A DNA stretch of 48,244 bases from Comamonadaceae bacterium (GCA_947442105.1 CANEVH010000029.1:1-48244); one strand, 5' to 3'; numbered from the stretch's first letter, positions 16,811 through 25,496 are shown. Notes: generated from the sequence alone by a model not told the origin. Program-made: numbers and translations.

Positions 16811-17995
16811 CTACGAGCGGTTGCTACCCACTGCCTTGCGCCATGAAGTGCCAAGCTTAGCCAGCTTATCAGCGGCAATTGGGTCGCGCGCAGCGCCCTG
16901 CAGGGCATTTCGTACAAACACAAACATAAGCAAAGCAAATGCTGCAGCCAAGGTGGCAATAATGGCGATCTTCCCCTTTTTCGGCTTGCTTTTAAGCTCT
17001 GGCGCCACCGCCATGTCAACCACCTGAATGACAGCCCCCTCGCGGCTCTCGTCCACGCGGGCAATTTCATACTGTTTGGAAAACAACTCAAACAGGGTCT
17101 CAAAGTACTTGAAATCGCGGTACTTGCTGATGTAGTCACTATCGGCCTGACCGCTCGCACTCGAAGGCGGGTCGGCAGACTCCAGCCGCGCCATTTGGCT
17201 GCGCATGGCGGCCAGCTCGGTTTGCGCTTGCTTGAACTCAAAGGCCGACTCGGCCAAGTAGCCGCGCATGCTGGCGAGCTTGATCTCTTGGGCGGCAATG
17301 GCGGCTTTGAGCTTGGCCAGGCCTTCAACCGCAGTCACCGGGCTGGACTTGAGCACACTGGCGCTCACGCCGCTGGAGCGCAGGGTCTGCTCGGCCTTGA
17401 CCAGCTTATCTTTGGTGGCGGAGAGTTGCTTCTCGAAAAACAGGCGGCGCTGCTGGGCCTCGGTCACTGCCAGGCGGCTGAGCAGTTTGCCCAGTTCTTC
17501 CACATGGGCGTTGGCCAGGGTGGCAGCAAACTGGGGGTCTTCGTCGTCGGCGTTTATGGTGATCAGGCCGTCTTTGCCGGCTTGGACGCGGGCGCGCTGC
17601 TCCAGCTCTTTGGTGGCGTGCTGGCGGTATTTTTCGTCGTAGCGCTTCATCAGGTCAAAGCGGTCAATCAGCGCGTCTTGCACGCTGCGGCTCTTTAAAA
17701 GCGCCACGTACTGGTCAGACGGGTTTTTGAGCCCGCTGGCCGCGCCCGCCAGGCCGCCCAAGGCGCCCAAAGACGACAACAAACTGGCGGCACCACTGGC
17801 CTGCTGCTGCGGCGGCATAAACGAGGTACTAGCGGTAAACGTGGGCGGTATGGCAAAGCTCACGCCCAGCGCCGTTAGGCCGGCCAACAGCGAGCCGCCC
17901 ACCAGCAGGCGCAGGTTGTCAGCCACGATTTGCAGCAGGTCAAGCAGGCTGACTTCGGCTTCGTCAGGCGAAACGATGGCGTCTGAATCAGTCAT
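16811..17995 (-). CDS. Wzz-type polysaccharide chain-length determinant
   Basis: 394 residues with the classic layout: a membrane segment near 33-52 (LLVGGSLLAGLTALGVSFAI), a long periplasmic, largely helical/coiled-coil middle rich in Glu, Gln and Ala, and a second membrane segment near 343-362 (KIAIIATLAAAFALLMFVFV). Wzz/PCP proteins set polymer length together with Wzy. No Walker motifs or Tyr-rich tail follow, so this is the kinase-less form, not a Wzc-type BY-kinase. Starts 6 bases after the Wza-like stop. Confidence 0.88.
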   Translation of the reverse strand: MTDSDAIVSPDEAEVSLLDLLQIVADNLRLLVGGSLLAGLTALGVSFAIPPTFTASTSFMPPQQQASGAASLLSSLGALGGLAGAASGLKNPSDQYVALLKSRSVQDALIDRFDLMKRYDEKYRQHATKELEQRARVQAGKDGLITINADDEDPQFAATLANAHVEELGKLLSRLAVTEAQQRRLFFEKQLSATKDKLVKAEQTLRSSGVSASVLKSSPVTAVEGLAKLKAAIAAQEIKLASMRGYLAESAFEFKQAQTELAAMRSQMARLESADPPSSASGQADSDYISKYRDFKYFETLFELFSKQYEIARVDESREGAVIQVVDMAVAPELKSKPKKGKIAIIATLAAAFALLMFVFVRNALQGAARDPIAADKLAKLGTSWRKAVGSNRS

Positions 17996-18001
17996 CGCGG
18001 C

Positions 18002-20344
18002 TTAGTTGTTGATTGTTTTGATGGCAGCCAGGCCCAGGCCCAGGTTGGCCAGGATTTGCGTCCAGTCTTTCAAGCCACGCACAGTAGCGTTGTAGCCCGT
18101 TTCGCGGTCCCACTTGGCGGGTACCACCAGTGTGTCGCCGGGCATAACGGCAATGGACGAGAAGGCGCGGCCAAACAGGCTGGTGTGGTCTGCGCGGCTA
18201 AGCACACTGCCGTCGGCGCGCACCAGAAAGAGCTGGTCCGGGTCGGCCTCTTCGGTCAGGCCGGCAGACTTGGCGATGTCGGCCACGGTTTTGCCGGGCT
18301 TGTACAAAAACACGTTTTCGTTGTTGACCGCGCCAAAGGCCGCCACATAGCTGGGCACCGAGGGCACGCTGATGTGGTCGCCATCTTCAAGCGGCAGGTC
18401 AGGCAAGTCGGCCAGGGCCTGGGCGCGAGTGTCAAGCTCAAGCGACATACGACCGGTGCTTTTCAGGGAGCGCAGGCGCTCGATTTGCGACTTGAGCTGG
18501 GCCTGCTGCTGCGCAAGCAGCATTTGGGACTGGGCGGCGGAGTCGGCTTTGGTGGCTGCGTTGGCGGTTAAGTTCTGCGCGTTGGACTGGGCTTGTGCCT
18601 CCAGGCGGCGCACCAGCACATCCAAGTTGTCTTGCTGGCGCTTGCGAATGGATTCGCGGCTGAACTCGGTGCCAAACACATAGGCCTGGGGCGTGAGGCC
18701 CCCAATGCGGCGCAGCAGCTGGCCCATGGTTTCTCCGGGCTGCGCCTGGTAGATGCCGGGGGCAGACACTTCGCCTTCCACGCGCACCAGGCGGGTTTGG
18801 CGCTCTTGGGGCAAGGCCAGTTCGTTGCGGCCCAATATGGTGACCACGTCGCCGGGCTGCAGCACCAGGTTTTGGCTGGCGTCGCGCTGCAACACCGCGC
18901 GGCCCAGGTTAAACGGCAGAAGCTCGGTGGTGAGGCGCTCAGGGTTGAGGCGCTCTACCACCGCGTAGTCCCAGTTGATCTGGTCGGCCATGCGCCGAAA
19001 GCGCTCGGCGATTTTGGCGCCAGCCTGTTCGGCAGTGCCGGGGGCTTTGGCGCCCAGGCTGGACTGGTCGCCCTGGGTAAGCAGGTTTTTGCGCTTGTAG
19101 TAATCAGGGGTGACCAAGGCATCGGTATTGGGTATCAGGTCTAAAACGCGCATGCCGGCAAACCAGCGGTGGCGCACCGGCTCGGCCACCACGCCTTGCA
19201 AGGTGACGGCGTTGGCAAACGCGGGACTCACAGGCAGCAGGGTAAGGATGTCGCCGCCTTGGAGCTTTTGCGTCAGGCCGTTGGCGTCAAGCGCCAGGTC
19301 CAGCACCTCCCGTGACGACTTAACGGCCGGGTTTACCCGCTCTAGCAGCGCCTTGCGCACCGTAGCGATGGGCGCCACGCCGCCGCCGTAGGCCAGTACC
19401 TCGCCCACCGTCTGGCCCGGTACCTTGGTTTCAAAAATCGCGACTTGGTCAAACGCACCCAAAACCGCTACGCGCGGGCCAGCTTGGGGAATAAAGATGA
19501 CGTCGCCCGGCAATAGCGCCACGTCGCGGCTTTTGTCGCCCTTGGTAATAAAGTCGTACAGGTCAATTTGCGTGAGCAATTTGCCGTCTCGGCGCAGCTC
19601 GATGGCGCGCATGCTGCCGTTGGCGCTGGGACCGCCGCTGGCAAACAAGGCATTCACCAGGGTGCTCAGGCTAGACACCGCATAGGTGCCGGGCTGGCGC
19701 GCCTGCCCCACCACATAGACCTGGACGCTGCGCAGACGGCCCAGGCTGGCGTTGAGGTTGAAGTTGGTAATGACCTTGGCCAGCTGCGCCTTGAGCGTGG
19801 GCACAAGCTCCGCCAGCGTAACGCCGGCCAGCGAGACCACGCCTGCCTTGGGAATTTGCACTTGGCCGTTGCGGTCAATCACCAGCGCCAGATTGACATC
19901 TACCGAGCCCCAGACTTGCAAGCGGATCTCGTCGCCCGGCCCCAAGATGTAACTGGCTGGGGCGGCTAGGCCAGCGTCGGGCACATAGCTTTGGGGTGAT
20001 TCAAACAAAGATGCGCCAAAGTGGGGCAGCAGCTTGCCGGTGGCTTCTTGCACAAACAACTGAAACTGACTGGGCGCCTCGGGCTTGATGGGACTGCGAG
20101 TCTGGCTCAGCGTGCGGCTAGGGGTTTCGGTGTCTTGCGCCACCGTACGGTAGACGGGGCGCATAGGTTCTGGAGCCACAAAAAGCGAGTCACTCGGCTG
20201 CTTGGGCAACATGCCAACGTCTTGCAATGAACTTGACTGCTGCGGCGAGGTCTGTGCCTGCGAGGAATTTACCGATATTAATAAAAAGCTTAAGAAACTA
20301 GTTTTTATCAGCAATATCAATAGTGAGACGATTCTAAATTTCAT
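18002..20344 (-). CDS. Wza-like polysaccharide export outer-membrane protein
   Basis: 780 residues, much longer than E. coli Wza (about 380). Signal peptide about 1-30 (IVSLLILLIKTSFLSFLLIS). The polysaccharide-export domain follows (YILGPGDEIRLQVWG then NGQVQIPKAGVVSLAGVTLA), with several SLBB-type repeats after it (VYVVGQARQPGTYAVSSLST, VRVEGEVSAPGIYQAQPGET, and YKPGKTVADIAKSAGL near the end). A coiled-coil stretch (about 565-625) lies between repeats. Such proteins form the outer-membrane exit channel. First gene of the minus-strand polysaccharide operon; a probable promoter sits just upstream. The length places it in the long SLBB-rich export group. Confidence 0.88.
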   Translation of the reverse strand: MKFRIVSLLILLIKTSFLSFLLISVNSSQAQTSPQQSSSLQDVGMLPKQPSDSLFVAPEPMRPVYRTVAQDTETPSRTLSQTRSPIKPEAPSQFQLFVQEATGKLLPHFGASLFESPQSYVPDAGLAAPASYILGPGDEIRLQVWGSVDVNLALVIDRNGQVQIPKAGVVSLAGVTLAELVPTLKAQLAKVITNFNLNASLGRLRSVQVYVVGQARQPGTYAVSSLSTLVNALFASGGPSANGSMRAIELRRDGKLLTQIDLYDFITKGDKSRDVALLPGDVIFIPQAGPRVAVLGAFDQVAIFETKVPGQTVGEVLAYGGGVAPIATVRKALLERVNPAVKSSREVLDLALDANGLTQKLQGGDILTLLPVSPAFANAVTLQGVVAEPVRHRWFAGMRVLDLIPNTDALVTPDYYKRKNLLTQGDQSSLGAKAPGTAEQAGAKIAERFRRMADQINWDYAVVERLNPERLTTELLPFNLGRAVLQRDASQNLVLQPGDVVTILGRNELALPQERQTRLVRVEGEVSAPGIYQAQPGETMGQLLRRIGGLTPQAYVFGTEFSRESIRKRQQDNLDVLVRRLEAQAQSNAQNLTANAATKADSAAQSQMLLAQQQAQLKSQIERLRSLKSTGRMSLELDTRAQALADLPDLPLEDGDHISVPSVPSYVAAFGAVNNENVFLYKPGKTVADIAKSAGLTEEADPDQLFLVRADGSVLSRADHTSLFGRAFSSIAVMPGDTLVVPAKWDRETGYNATVRGLKDWTQILANLGLGLAAIKTINN

Positions 20345-20363
20345 GACCCAATGCTAACCGATC

Positions 20364-20392
20364 AGTATCTCAGTTTAAGGATTCGACAGCAA
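20364..20392 (-). promoter_or_regulatory. Possible sigma-70 promoter of the polysaccharide operon
   Basis: On the minus strand TTGCTG (20387-20392) and GATACT (20364-20369) are separated by 17 bases, about 20 bases before the Wza-like start codon. Four of six positions match in each box. The stretch 20345-20521 holds no gene, so a promoter is expected here; this candidate is the best by eye and is not proven. Confidence 0.3.
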
Positions 20393-20521
20393 ACATGCGA
20401 AGGCACCGCAGCTTTAAGTGGCAAAAATCACCTGAAAGGGTGATTGTGGTTGGCGGCACGGCGGATCAGCAAGGGATTGGCTTTTAAGTACCTACAGGCG
20501 CAACAGGGAAGGCTGTACACG

Positions 20522-20554
20522 AAAAAGCCCTAGAACATTTCTGTTCTAGGGCTT
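20522..20554 (-). terminator. Rho-independent terminator of tRNA-Arg
   Basis: Perfect 12-bp hairpin: AAGCCCTAGAAC (20525-20536) pairs with GTTCTAGGGCTT (20543-20554) around a 6-base loop. Read on the minus strand it is followed by a run of T (20522-20526), and it lies 8 bases after the tRNA. Confidence 0.85.
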
Positions 20555-20561
20555 GTCGTTT

Positions 20562-20638
20562 TGGTGCGGCTGGCAGGAATTGAACCCACGACCCCTTGGT
20601 TCGTAGCCAAGTACTCTATCCAACTGAGCTACAGCCGC
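20562..20638 (-). tRNA. tRNA-Arg (anticodon ACG)
   Basis: Cloverleaf by eye: acceptor stem GCGGCTG/CAGCCGC, D-arm AGCTCAGTTGGATAGAG, anticodon stem CTTGG/CCAAG with loop CTACGAA (anticodon ACG, A34 to be deaminated to inosine), T-arm with GGTTCAATTCC, discriminator A and an encoded CCA end at 20562-20564. A terminator follows. Reads CGN arginine codons. Confidence 0.95.
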
Positions 20639-20775
20639 GAAGCTGCGTAGTCTAGCACAGCTTTATCAGCGCTTGGCAGGCAGCAAAACGCCACCAAGAA
20701 GACAGTACTGTATGGAGGCGCGCAAGCCCAAATTACAATGAAAGCCCCTTCACCGGCCAATTTAAGGAAACCCCA

Positions 20776-21072
20776 ATGAGCCTCGAATCCATTACCCAGT
20801 CCATCCGCGCCAAAATGGGCGACGACAGCGGCCTGGACGCCACCCTCAAGTTCGATTGCGGCAGCGACGGCGTGATCGTGCTGGATGGCGCATCCACGCC
20901 CAACAGCGTGTCCAACACCGACCGTGAGACCGATTGCACGGTGTCCGTCAGCCTGGAAAACTTGCAAGCGATGATGGACGGCGAACTCAATGCCGTGAGC
21001 GGCTTCATGAGCGGCAAGCTCAAGGTGGCCGGTGACATGAGCGTGGCTATGAAGCTGCAAAGCGTGGTGTAA
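20776..21072 (+). CDS. SCP2 sterol-carrier-domain protein
   Basis: 98 residues, a stand-alone SCP-2 domain. It shows the family ending GELNAVSGFMSGKLKVAGDM then SVAMKLQSVV (pattern: G..NA...FM.GK....GD...A..L). SCP2 domains bind hydrophobic ligands such as acyl-CoA or lipids; the bacterial role is largely unknown. A good ribosome site (AAGGAAA) precedes ATG at 20776. Monocistronic: tRNA-Arg is divergent upstream and a strong terminator follows. Length is normal for single-domain bacterial versions. Confidence 0.88.
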   Translation: MSLESITQSIRAKMGDDSGLDATLKFDCGSDGVIVLDGASTPNSVSNTDRETDCTVSVSLENLQAMMDGELNAVSGFMSGKLKVAGDMSVAMKLQSVV

Positions 21073-21116
21073 ACCTCGACTTCCCTGCCGCCCGGCGCAC
21101 ATCGCCGGTCGTCGCG

Positions 21117-21149
21117 AGGCCTGGCCCTGCATGGCGCCAGGCCTTTTTT
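21117..21149. terminator. Probably bidirectional terminator between SCP2 and EamA genes
   Basis: AGGCCTGGC (21117-21125) pairs with GCCAGGCCT (21136-21144) around a 10-base loop, followed on the plus strand by a T run to 21149. It ends SCP2 transcription and reaches the last codon of the convergent EamA gene. The minus-strand tail is poor in T, so the plus direction is stronger. Confidence 0.75.
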
Positions 21150-22056
21150 ATTGCCGGGACGCGCGCAAGGCCAGCAAGCCGGCCACCACAATCACCGCCG
21201 CCCCGGCCACCGTGGTGGCACGCGGCACCTCGCTAAAGAACAAAAAGCCCCAGAGCGGCGCCCACAAAATGCCGGTGTATTCGAACGGCGTAACGGTGCT
21301 GGCACGCGCTACCCGGTAGGCGTTGGTCAGCAGCACCGTGCCCGCCGCCGACACCACGCCGCACACGGCCATCAACAAGCCGTCATGGAGCGCCAGTGCT
21401 ACCCAGGGCCGCACCAGAAACGACACGCTAGGGTGGGTGAACGGACCCAGGTCCAACCCATGGAGCAGCAGCGCCGCCAAGCCCGAACCAAGCAAGAAAA
21501 CGGCGTTCTGAAAAAACGCCATCACCTGCGCCGACAGGCTGGTGCCAAACTTGCGCGCCATCAGCATGGCCGCGCCATACAGCGCAGCAGACAAAAGCGA
21601 CAACAGCGCAGCCGGCTCAAACAGACCGCTACCCGGTTGCAACATGACCATCACCCCGACAAAGCCCAGCAGCACCGCCGCCCACACCCGCCAGCCTGAG
21701 CGCTCGCCCAAAAACGGCCCGGCCAGCGCGGTCACAAACAGCGGCACGGTGAAATACAGCGCCACCGCGTCGGCCAGCGGCAGCGCCGGAAAGGCCATGT
21801 AATAGGCCGTGTACGCCCCCAGCATGATGGACGCGCGCAGCACGAGCGGCGCAAGCGGCGAGGCAAAAATAGCCCGCCAGCCCTGCGTGCGCTGCACCAG
21901 CGCCCACAAAATCGGCAGTGCTATGCAGGAGCGGACAAACACCACCTGGGTGAGCGGATAAGCACCGCTGACTTGTTTGACGATAGCGTCTTGCAAAGAG
22001 AACACCAACACACCCAAGCACAGGTAGAAGATGCCCCGGGCGGGGTTGTCGGTCAT
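21148..22056 (-). CDS. EamA-family (DMT superfamily) transporter
   Basis: 302 residues from ATG 22056 (MTDNPARGIFYLCLGVLVFS). The open frame continues to 22260, but that part crosses the tRNA-Met terminator and is not protein-like. Ten hydrophobic segments in two EamA repeats; the first starts GVLVFSLQDAIVKQVSGAYP and the second includes YTGILWAPLWGFLFFSEVPR. Members export amino acids or other small metabolites or are orphans, so the substrate is unknown. Isolated between two terminators, so probably monocistronic. Confidence 0.82.
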   Translation of the reverse strand: MTDNPARGIFYLCLGVLVFSLQDAIVKQVSGAYPLTQVVFVRSCIALPILWALVQRTQGWRAIFASPLAPLVLRASIMLGAYTAYYMAFPALPLADAVALYFTVPLFVTALAGPFLGERSGWRVWAAVLLGFVGVMVMLQPGSGLFEPAALLSLLSAALYGAAMLMARKFGTSLSAQVMAFFQNAVFLLGSGLAALLLHGLDLGPFTHPSVSFLVRPWVALALHDGLLMAVCGVVSAAGTVLLTNAYRVARASTVTPFEYTGILWAPLWGFLFFSEVPRATTVAGAAVIVVAGLLALRASRQ

Positions 22057-22181
22057 GGGCGGTGGCAGCAGAGTTGGAAGGATAAAAACTATCCTAACTT
22101 TCGTTAACGGCGGGCTGGCGACAACACTGTAAGCAAAGCGCCGGTAACAAAGCGAATTCAAACCTCGGCTACGGCGTCGCG

Positions 22182-22222
22182 CATAAAACAAAGCCACTTT
22201 GCACCAGTGTGCAAAGTGGCTT
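22182..22222 (-). terminator. Rho-independent terminator of tRNA-Met
   Basis: Perfect 14-bp stem: AAGCCACTTTGCAC (22191-22204) with GTGCAAAGTGGCTT (22209-22222), 4-base loop, followed on the minus strand by TGTTTTATG. It lies about 12 bases after tRNA-Met and before the EamA gene. Confidence 0.87.
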
Positions 22223-22234
22223 ACGGTGTAGAAA

Positions 22235-22311
22235 TGGTAGGGCGTGAGTGACTTGAACACTCGACCAAAGGATTATGAGTCCTCTGCTCTAACCAACTGA
22301 GCTAACGCCCC
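22235..22311 (-). tRNA. tRNA-Met (anticodon CAU)
   Basis: Acceptor stem GGGGCGT/ACGCCCT (one G-U at the first pair), D-arm AGCTCAGTTGGTTAGAGC, anticodon stem GAGGA/TCCTT with loop CTCATAA (CAU), T-arm with GTTCAAGTC, discriminator A and encoded CCA (22235-22237). The loop matches elongator tRNA-Met. A tRNA-Ile2 with lysidine would have the same gene-level anticodon and is not excluded; the initiator is unlikely because the GC triplets of its anticodon stem are absent. Confidence 0.9.
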
Positions 22312-22413
22312 ACACCAGCGCGGGATTGTAGTTGCAGCGGTGATGGAGTTCAGATCGTCAGCATGGGCGTGCTGCTGCTGGCGGCGCAGGTGGGTGCTGA
22401 AGGGGAGCCCCAC

Positions 22414-22602
22414 TCAGGTCGGTGGTTTTAGCTTGTCGCGCTCGTTTTTGTACTGGTCGTAGGGTGGTGCGGGCGGCGGCGCATGCTTGCCTGCGCTGTC
22501 TATGTGTTGCTGCGTGCGTATGCCTTCGTACACGCCGCGCTCGGTGATGAGGCCACAGGCCGCGAGCAACATTAGCAAGGACAAAGCCATCGGTTTTTTC
22601 AC
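22414..22602 (-). CDS. Small putative lipoprotein
   Basis: 62 residues starting at GTG (22602), supported by a GGAG ribosome site 6 bases upstream. KKPMALSLLMLLAACG is a lipoprotein signal peptide with lipobox LAAC, so Cys16 would be lipidated. The mature part is about 47 residues, hydrophilic and Pro/Lys-rich (APPPAPPYDQYKNERDKLKP). No known family recognised. Followed after 30 bases by the sterol-desaturase-type gene's 3' end on the same strand, so the two may be cotranscribed with the hydroxylase first. Function unknown. Confidence 0.72.
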   Translation of the reverse strand: MKKPMALSLLMLLAACGLITERGVYEGIRTQQHIDSAGKHAPPPAPPYDQYKNERDKLKPPT

Positions 22603-22632
22603 GGTGTCTCCAAAACGCGTAGTGCAAGCCTT

Positions 22633-23526
22633 TCAGGGCGCGGCCTTCGCCGTGGTTTGCGCCTCGTCATAAATGGTGCCGCCAAATTTGAGCGCGCTGC
22701 ATTCGCGGTCGGACTGGAACAGGGGATAGAACATCTGGCGGTACCAGCGCTCTTGCCCAAACAGCTGGTCGTCGCGCAGCCCTACCGCCGCCGGGTACTG
22801 GCGCGTGATGTGCGCCGAGCCAAAAATCACGTCCCACAAAAACAGCAGATTGCCAAAGTTGCCCGTGTAGTGGCCCACACCGTCGGCATTGGTAATGGCA
22901 TGGTGCGCCGCGTGGGTGGCCGGGGTGGAAATGGTGCGCTCCACCACCCACATGAGCGGGCGCAGCGCGGGAATGCGGTACAGCGGCTCGTCCCAACGCC
23001 AAGCGCAATGCGCACCCAAGATTACGGCCAGCTTGACGACGACATACAGCGCATACACCATGCCGCCTACGCCCAGGTACAAAAGCACCCCGGCAAACCA
23101 CAGCCCCGGCATCATCAGGTAATAAAAGAAGTTATTGCGGAAGGTGACGCGGATGCTCATGTACTGCGCCGAGTGGTGGGCGCGGTGCAGGGGCCACAGC
23201 AGTGGCGAGTGCGAGGCACGGTGCCACCAGTACTGCGTCATGTCGTCGGCAACCAGCAAGATGCCGACCATGGCCCACCAGGGCAAATCGGCCAAAGCGC
23301 CTTTCATGCCGGGGGCGAGCCAGGCGCCCAATTTGGCGGTGCTCAATATAGCCAGGGGCTGGGTGATGGCCAAGAGGCTCAAGAACATCATCAGTTCGAG
23401 CTTGGTGTCCTCGCCGGTCGCCGAATTGCGCACCGTGGTCTGGTAGCGGCGGCTGGCATATTCCATGACGCCGAAACCCACAATCAGGCACAGCACCAGG
23501 ATGTTTTGAACTTGTGTTGCATTCAT
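22633..23526 (-). CDS. Sterol desaturase/fatty-acid hydroxylase family protein
   Basis: 297 residues from ATG 23526 (MNATQVQNILVLCLIVGFGV), chosen because TGGAG lies 9 bases upstream; the open frame upstream is not family-like. Integral membrane di-iron enzyme: three histidine boxes HRASH and HRAHH (in the segment after DDMTQYWW) and HAAHH with nearby NADGVGHYTGNFG. About four to five membrane segments. Family members hydroxylate or desaturate lipids (C-5 sterol desaturase, carotenoid and alkylglycerol enzymes). The bacterial substrate is not predictable; membrane lipids or hopanoid-like compounds are possible. Confidence 0.85.
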   Translation of the reverse strand: MNATQVQNILVLCLIVGFGVMEYASRRYQTTVRNSATGEDTKLELMMFLSLLAITQPLAILSTAKLGAWLAPGMKGALADLPWWAMVGILLVADDMTQYWWHRASHSPLLWPLHRAHHSAQYMSIRVTFRNNFFYYLMMPGLWFAGVLLYLGVGGMVYALYVVVKLAVILGAHCAWRWDEPLYRIPALRPLMWVVERTISTPATHAAHHAITNADGVGHYTGNFGNLLFLWDVIFGSAHITRQYPAAVGLRDDQLFGQERWYRQMFYPLFQSDRECSALKFGGTIYDEAQTTAKAAP

Positions 23527-23614
23527 AGGGCTCAACTCCACGTTTTGGGCACCAAGAATGTAGCTGTAGACACCGCGCCTGGAAAGCGGGTTAGCCCCTA
23601 GCTCACCCCGCGAT

Positions 23615-24865
23615 TTAGCGGTCTGCCAAAAACAATTCCTGCAAATCACTCAAAAAGTCGAAGCCCCGCACCGTGGGTCGCACGCGCTGCAGGTCGCGCT
23701 CGATCAGGCCTTTGCGTTCGGCGGCGTCCAGCGCGGCGGCGATGGCAGTCACGGGCAGACCGGTGCGCTCGGTAAATTCGCGCAGGCCAAAGCCGTGGCG
23801 CAGGCGCAGGGCGTTGAGCATGTATTCAAACGGCAAGTCGGCGCGGGCCACCTCCTCGCTCTGGGCCAGCGCGTTGCCCGCCAAGGCGCGCTCTTGGAAC
23901 AGGCGCGGCTCGCGCAGGCGCACCTGGCGCACCACGCGGTGGGCAAAGCTGAGCTTGCTGTGCGCCCCAGCGCCTATGCCCAAATAGTCGCCAAACTGCC
24001 AGTAGTTCAGGTTGTGCGCGCAGCGGTGGCCGTCTTTGGCATAGGCCGACACCTCGTAGCGCTGCAAGCCAGCGGCCTCGGTCAGCTCGGTGATGTGGTC
24101 GAGCATGGCGTAGGCGGTGTCGTCCTCGGGCACCACCGGCGGGAACTTGGCGAAGTAGGTGTTGGGCTCGATGGTCAGGTGGTAAATCGAGATATGCGGC
24201 GGCGCAAAGCCGAGCGCTAGTTTGATGTCTTGCCCCACCTGCTCCAGCGTCTGGCCGGGCAGCGCGTACATGATGTCCAGGTTGAAGGTGGCAAACGCGC
24301 GCGCTGCTTCTTGCACAGCGGCAAGGGCCTGCGCGCGGTCGTGCACCCGGCCCAGCGCCAAAAGGTGCGCGTGGTTAAAGCTTTGCACGCCAATCGACAG
24401 GCGCGTGACGCCTGCCTGGGCAAAGGCGGTAAAGCGGTCTTTCTCAAAGGTGCCGGGGTTGGCTTCTAGGGTGATTTCGCAGTTCGCCTCCAGTCGCAGG
24501 CGGGCGCGGATGTCGCTTATCAGCCGGTCTATGGCCTCGGGCGAAAACAGGCTGGGCGTGCCCCCGCCGATAAAAATGCTGTGGATGCCCCGGCCCCAGA
24601 TCAGCGGCAGGGCGGCTTCTAGGTCGGCGATGACTGCGTCGATGTAGCGGCGCTCGGGCAGGGGCCCTGCGGGTTGTTCGTGCGAATTGAAGTCGCAATA
24701 CGGGCATTTTTTGATGCACCAGGGCAAATGCACGTAAAGCGACAGGGGCGGCAGGGCTGAGAGTTGCAGCGTGCCGGGGCGCATGTAGTGCTGAATGTCG
24801 TGTTGGATGGCGTGCTGTACGGCAGCACCTACCTGCAAGCCCGCACCGCTTTGGATGGGAATCAT
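23615..24865 (-). CDS. hemW: Radical SAM heme chaperone HemW
   Basis: 416 residues from ATG 24865, which overlaps the rdgB stop as ATGA; the upstream frame to 25000 is inside rdgB and not family-like. The radical-SAM cluster motif is PWCIKKCPYCDFNSH (C-x3-C-x2-C). The typical IFIGGGTPSLFSPEAI and ANPGTFEKDRF segments follow, with a HemW C-terminal winged region (FEYMLNALRLRHGF). HemW was long annotated as coproporphyrinogen oxidase; it binds heme and probably delivers it to targets. Third gene of rph-rdgB-hemW. The N-terminal about 40 residues are an extension compared with E. coli HemW. Confidence 0.92.
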   Translation of the reverse strand: MIPIQSGAGLQVGAAVQHAIQHDIQHYMRPGTLQLSALPPLSLYVHLPWCIKKCPYCDFNSHEQPAGPLPERRYIDAVIADLEAALPLIWGRGIHSIFIGGGTPSLFSPEAIDRLISDIRARLRLEANCEITLEANPGTFEKDRFTAFAQAGVTRLSIGVQSFNHAHLLALGRVHDRAQALAAVQEAARAFATFNLDIMYALPGQTLEQVGQDIKLALGFAPPHISIYHLTIEPNTYFAKFPPVVPEDDTAYAMLDHITELTEAAGLQRYEVSAYAKDGHRCAHNLNYWQFGDYLGIGAGAHSKLSFAHRVVRQVRLREPRLFQERALAGNALAQSEEVARADLPFEYMLNALRLRHGFGLREFTERTGLPVTAIAAALDAAERKGLIERDLQRVRPTVRGFDFLSDLQELFLADR

Positions 24866-25479
24866 GGCCGGGCCAGCACTGCCTGCCAGCGCTCGCGCAT
24901 CAGCGCCACCATGGCCTGGGCGGCGCGGCCCCGGTGGCTGTGTGCGTTCTTCACCTCCACCGGCAACTGGGCAAAGGTTTGGCCAAATTCGGGAATCCAC
25001 ATTACCGGGTCGAAGCCAAAGCCCTTATCGCCCACCGGCGCGCGGGCTATCAAGCCCGCCACGCGGCCCACGGCGATCAGCGGCTCTGGATCTTCGGGCG
25101 AGCGCACGGCCACCAGGGTGCTGACCAGCGCCGCACCGCGTGCGTCTATGCCTTGCATTTGTTCTAGCAGCGCCAGCACGTTGTTGTCGTCGCCCTTGGG
25201 GTAGCCAAACTGGGTGGCGTAGTAGGCCGTGTCCACGCCTGGCAGGCCGCCAAAGGCGTCCACGCACAGGCCAGCATCGTCAGCCAGCGCGGGCAAGCCG
25301 GTGTGGCTGGCGGCGTTGCGCGCCTTGGCCAGGGCGTTTTCCACAAAAGTGCGGTAGGGCTCGGGCGCCTCGGGCACGCCCAGCTCGCTTTGGCGCACCA
25401 GCGCGCAGCCCAGGGGCGCAAACATGGCTTGCAATTCGGCCAGCTTGCCCGCGTTGTTGGAGGCCAGAACGATCTTCAT
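24862..25479 (-). CDS. rdgB: dITP/XTP pyrophosphatase
   Basis: 205 residues, HAM1/RdgB family, usual length. ASNNAGKLAEL at the N-terminus binds the nucleotide phosphate; LADDAGLCVDAFGGLPGV is the catalytic/metal region; GFGFDPVMWIPEFGQTFAQL and HSHRGRA complete the fold. It hydrolyses non-canonical purine triphosphates (dITP, XTP) to monophosphates and so cleans the nucleotide pool. Follows rph by 17 bases and overlaps hemW by 4. Confidence 0.95.
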   Translation of the reverse strand: MKIVLASNNAGKLAELQAMFAPLGCALVRQSELGVPEAPEPYRTFVENALAKARNAASHTGLPALADDAGLCVDAFGGLPGVDTAYYATQFGYPKGDDNNVLALLEQMQGIDARGAALVSTLVAVRSPEDPEPLIAVGRVAGLIARAPVGDKGFGFDPVMWIPEFGQTFAQLPVEVKNAHSHRGRAAQAMVALMRERWQAVLARP

Positions 25480-25496
25480 AGTCCGTGGCGGGTTCC

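Noticed and set aside
16567..17328. Minus-strand frame of 253 codons across the wzz/wecA-like boundary
   Set aside because: Runs in a different frame over two well-supported genes; Pro/Ser/Arg-rich shadow.
20345..20521. Hidden gene or riboswitch before the Wza-like gene
   Set aside because: No frame with a ribosome site and no recognisable riboswitch motif; only a weak promoter-like pair was seen.
22657..23601. Plus-strand open frame of 314 codons
   Set aside because: Antisense to the histidine-box hydroxylase gene.
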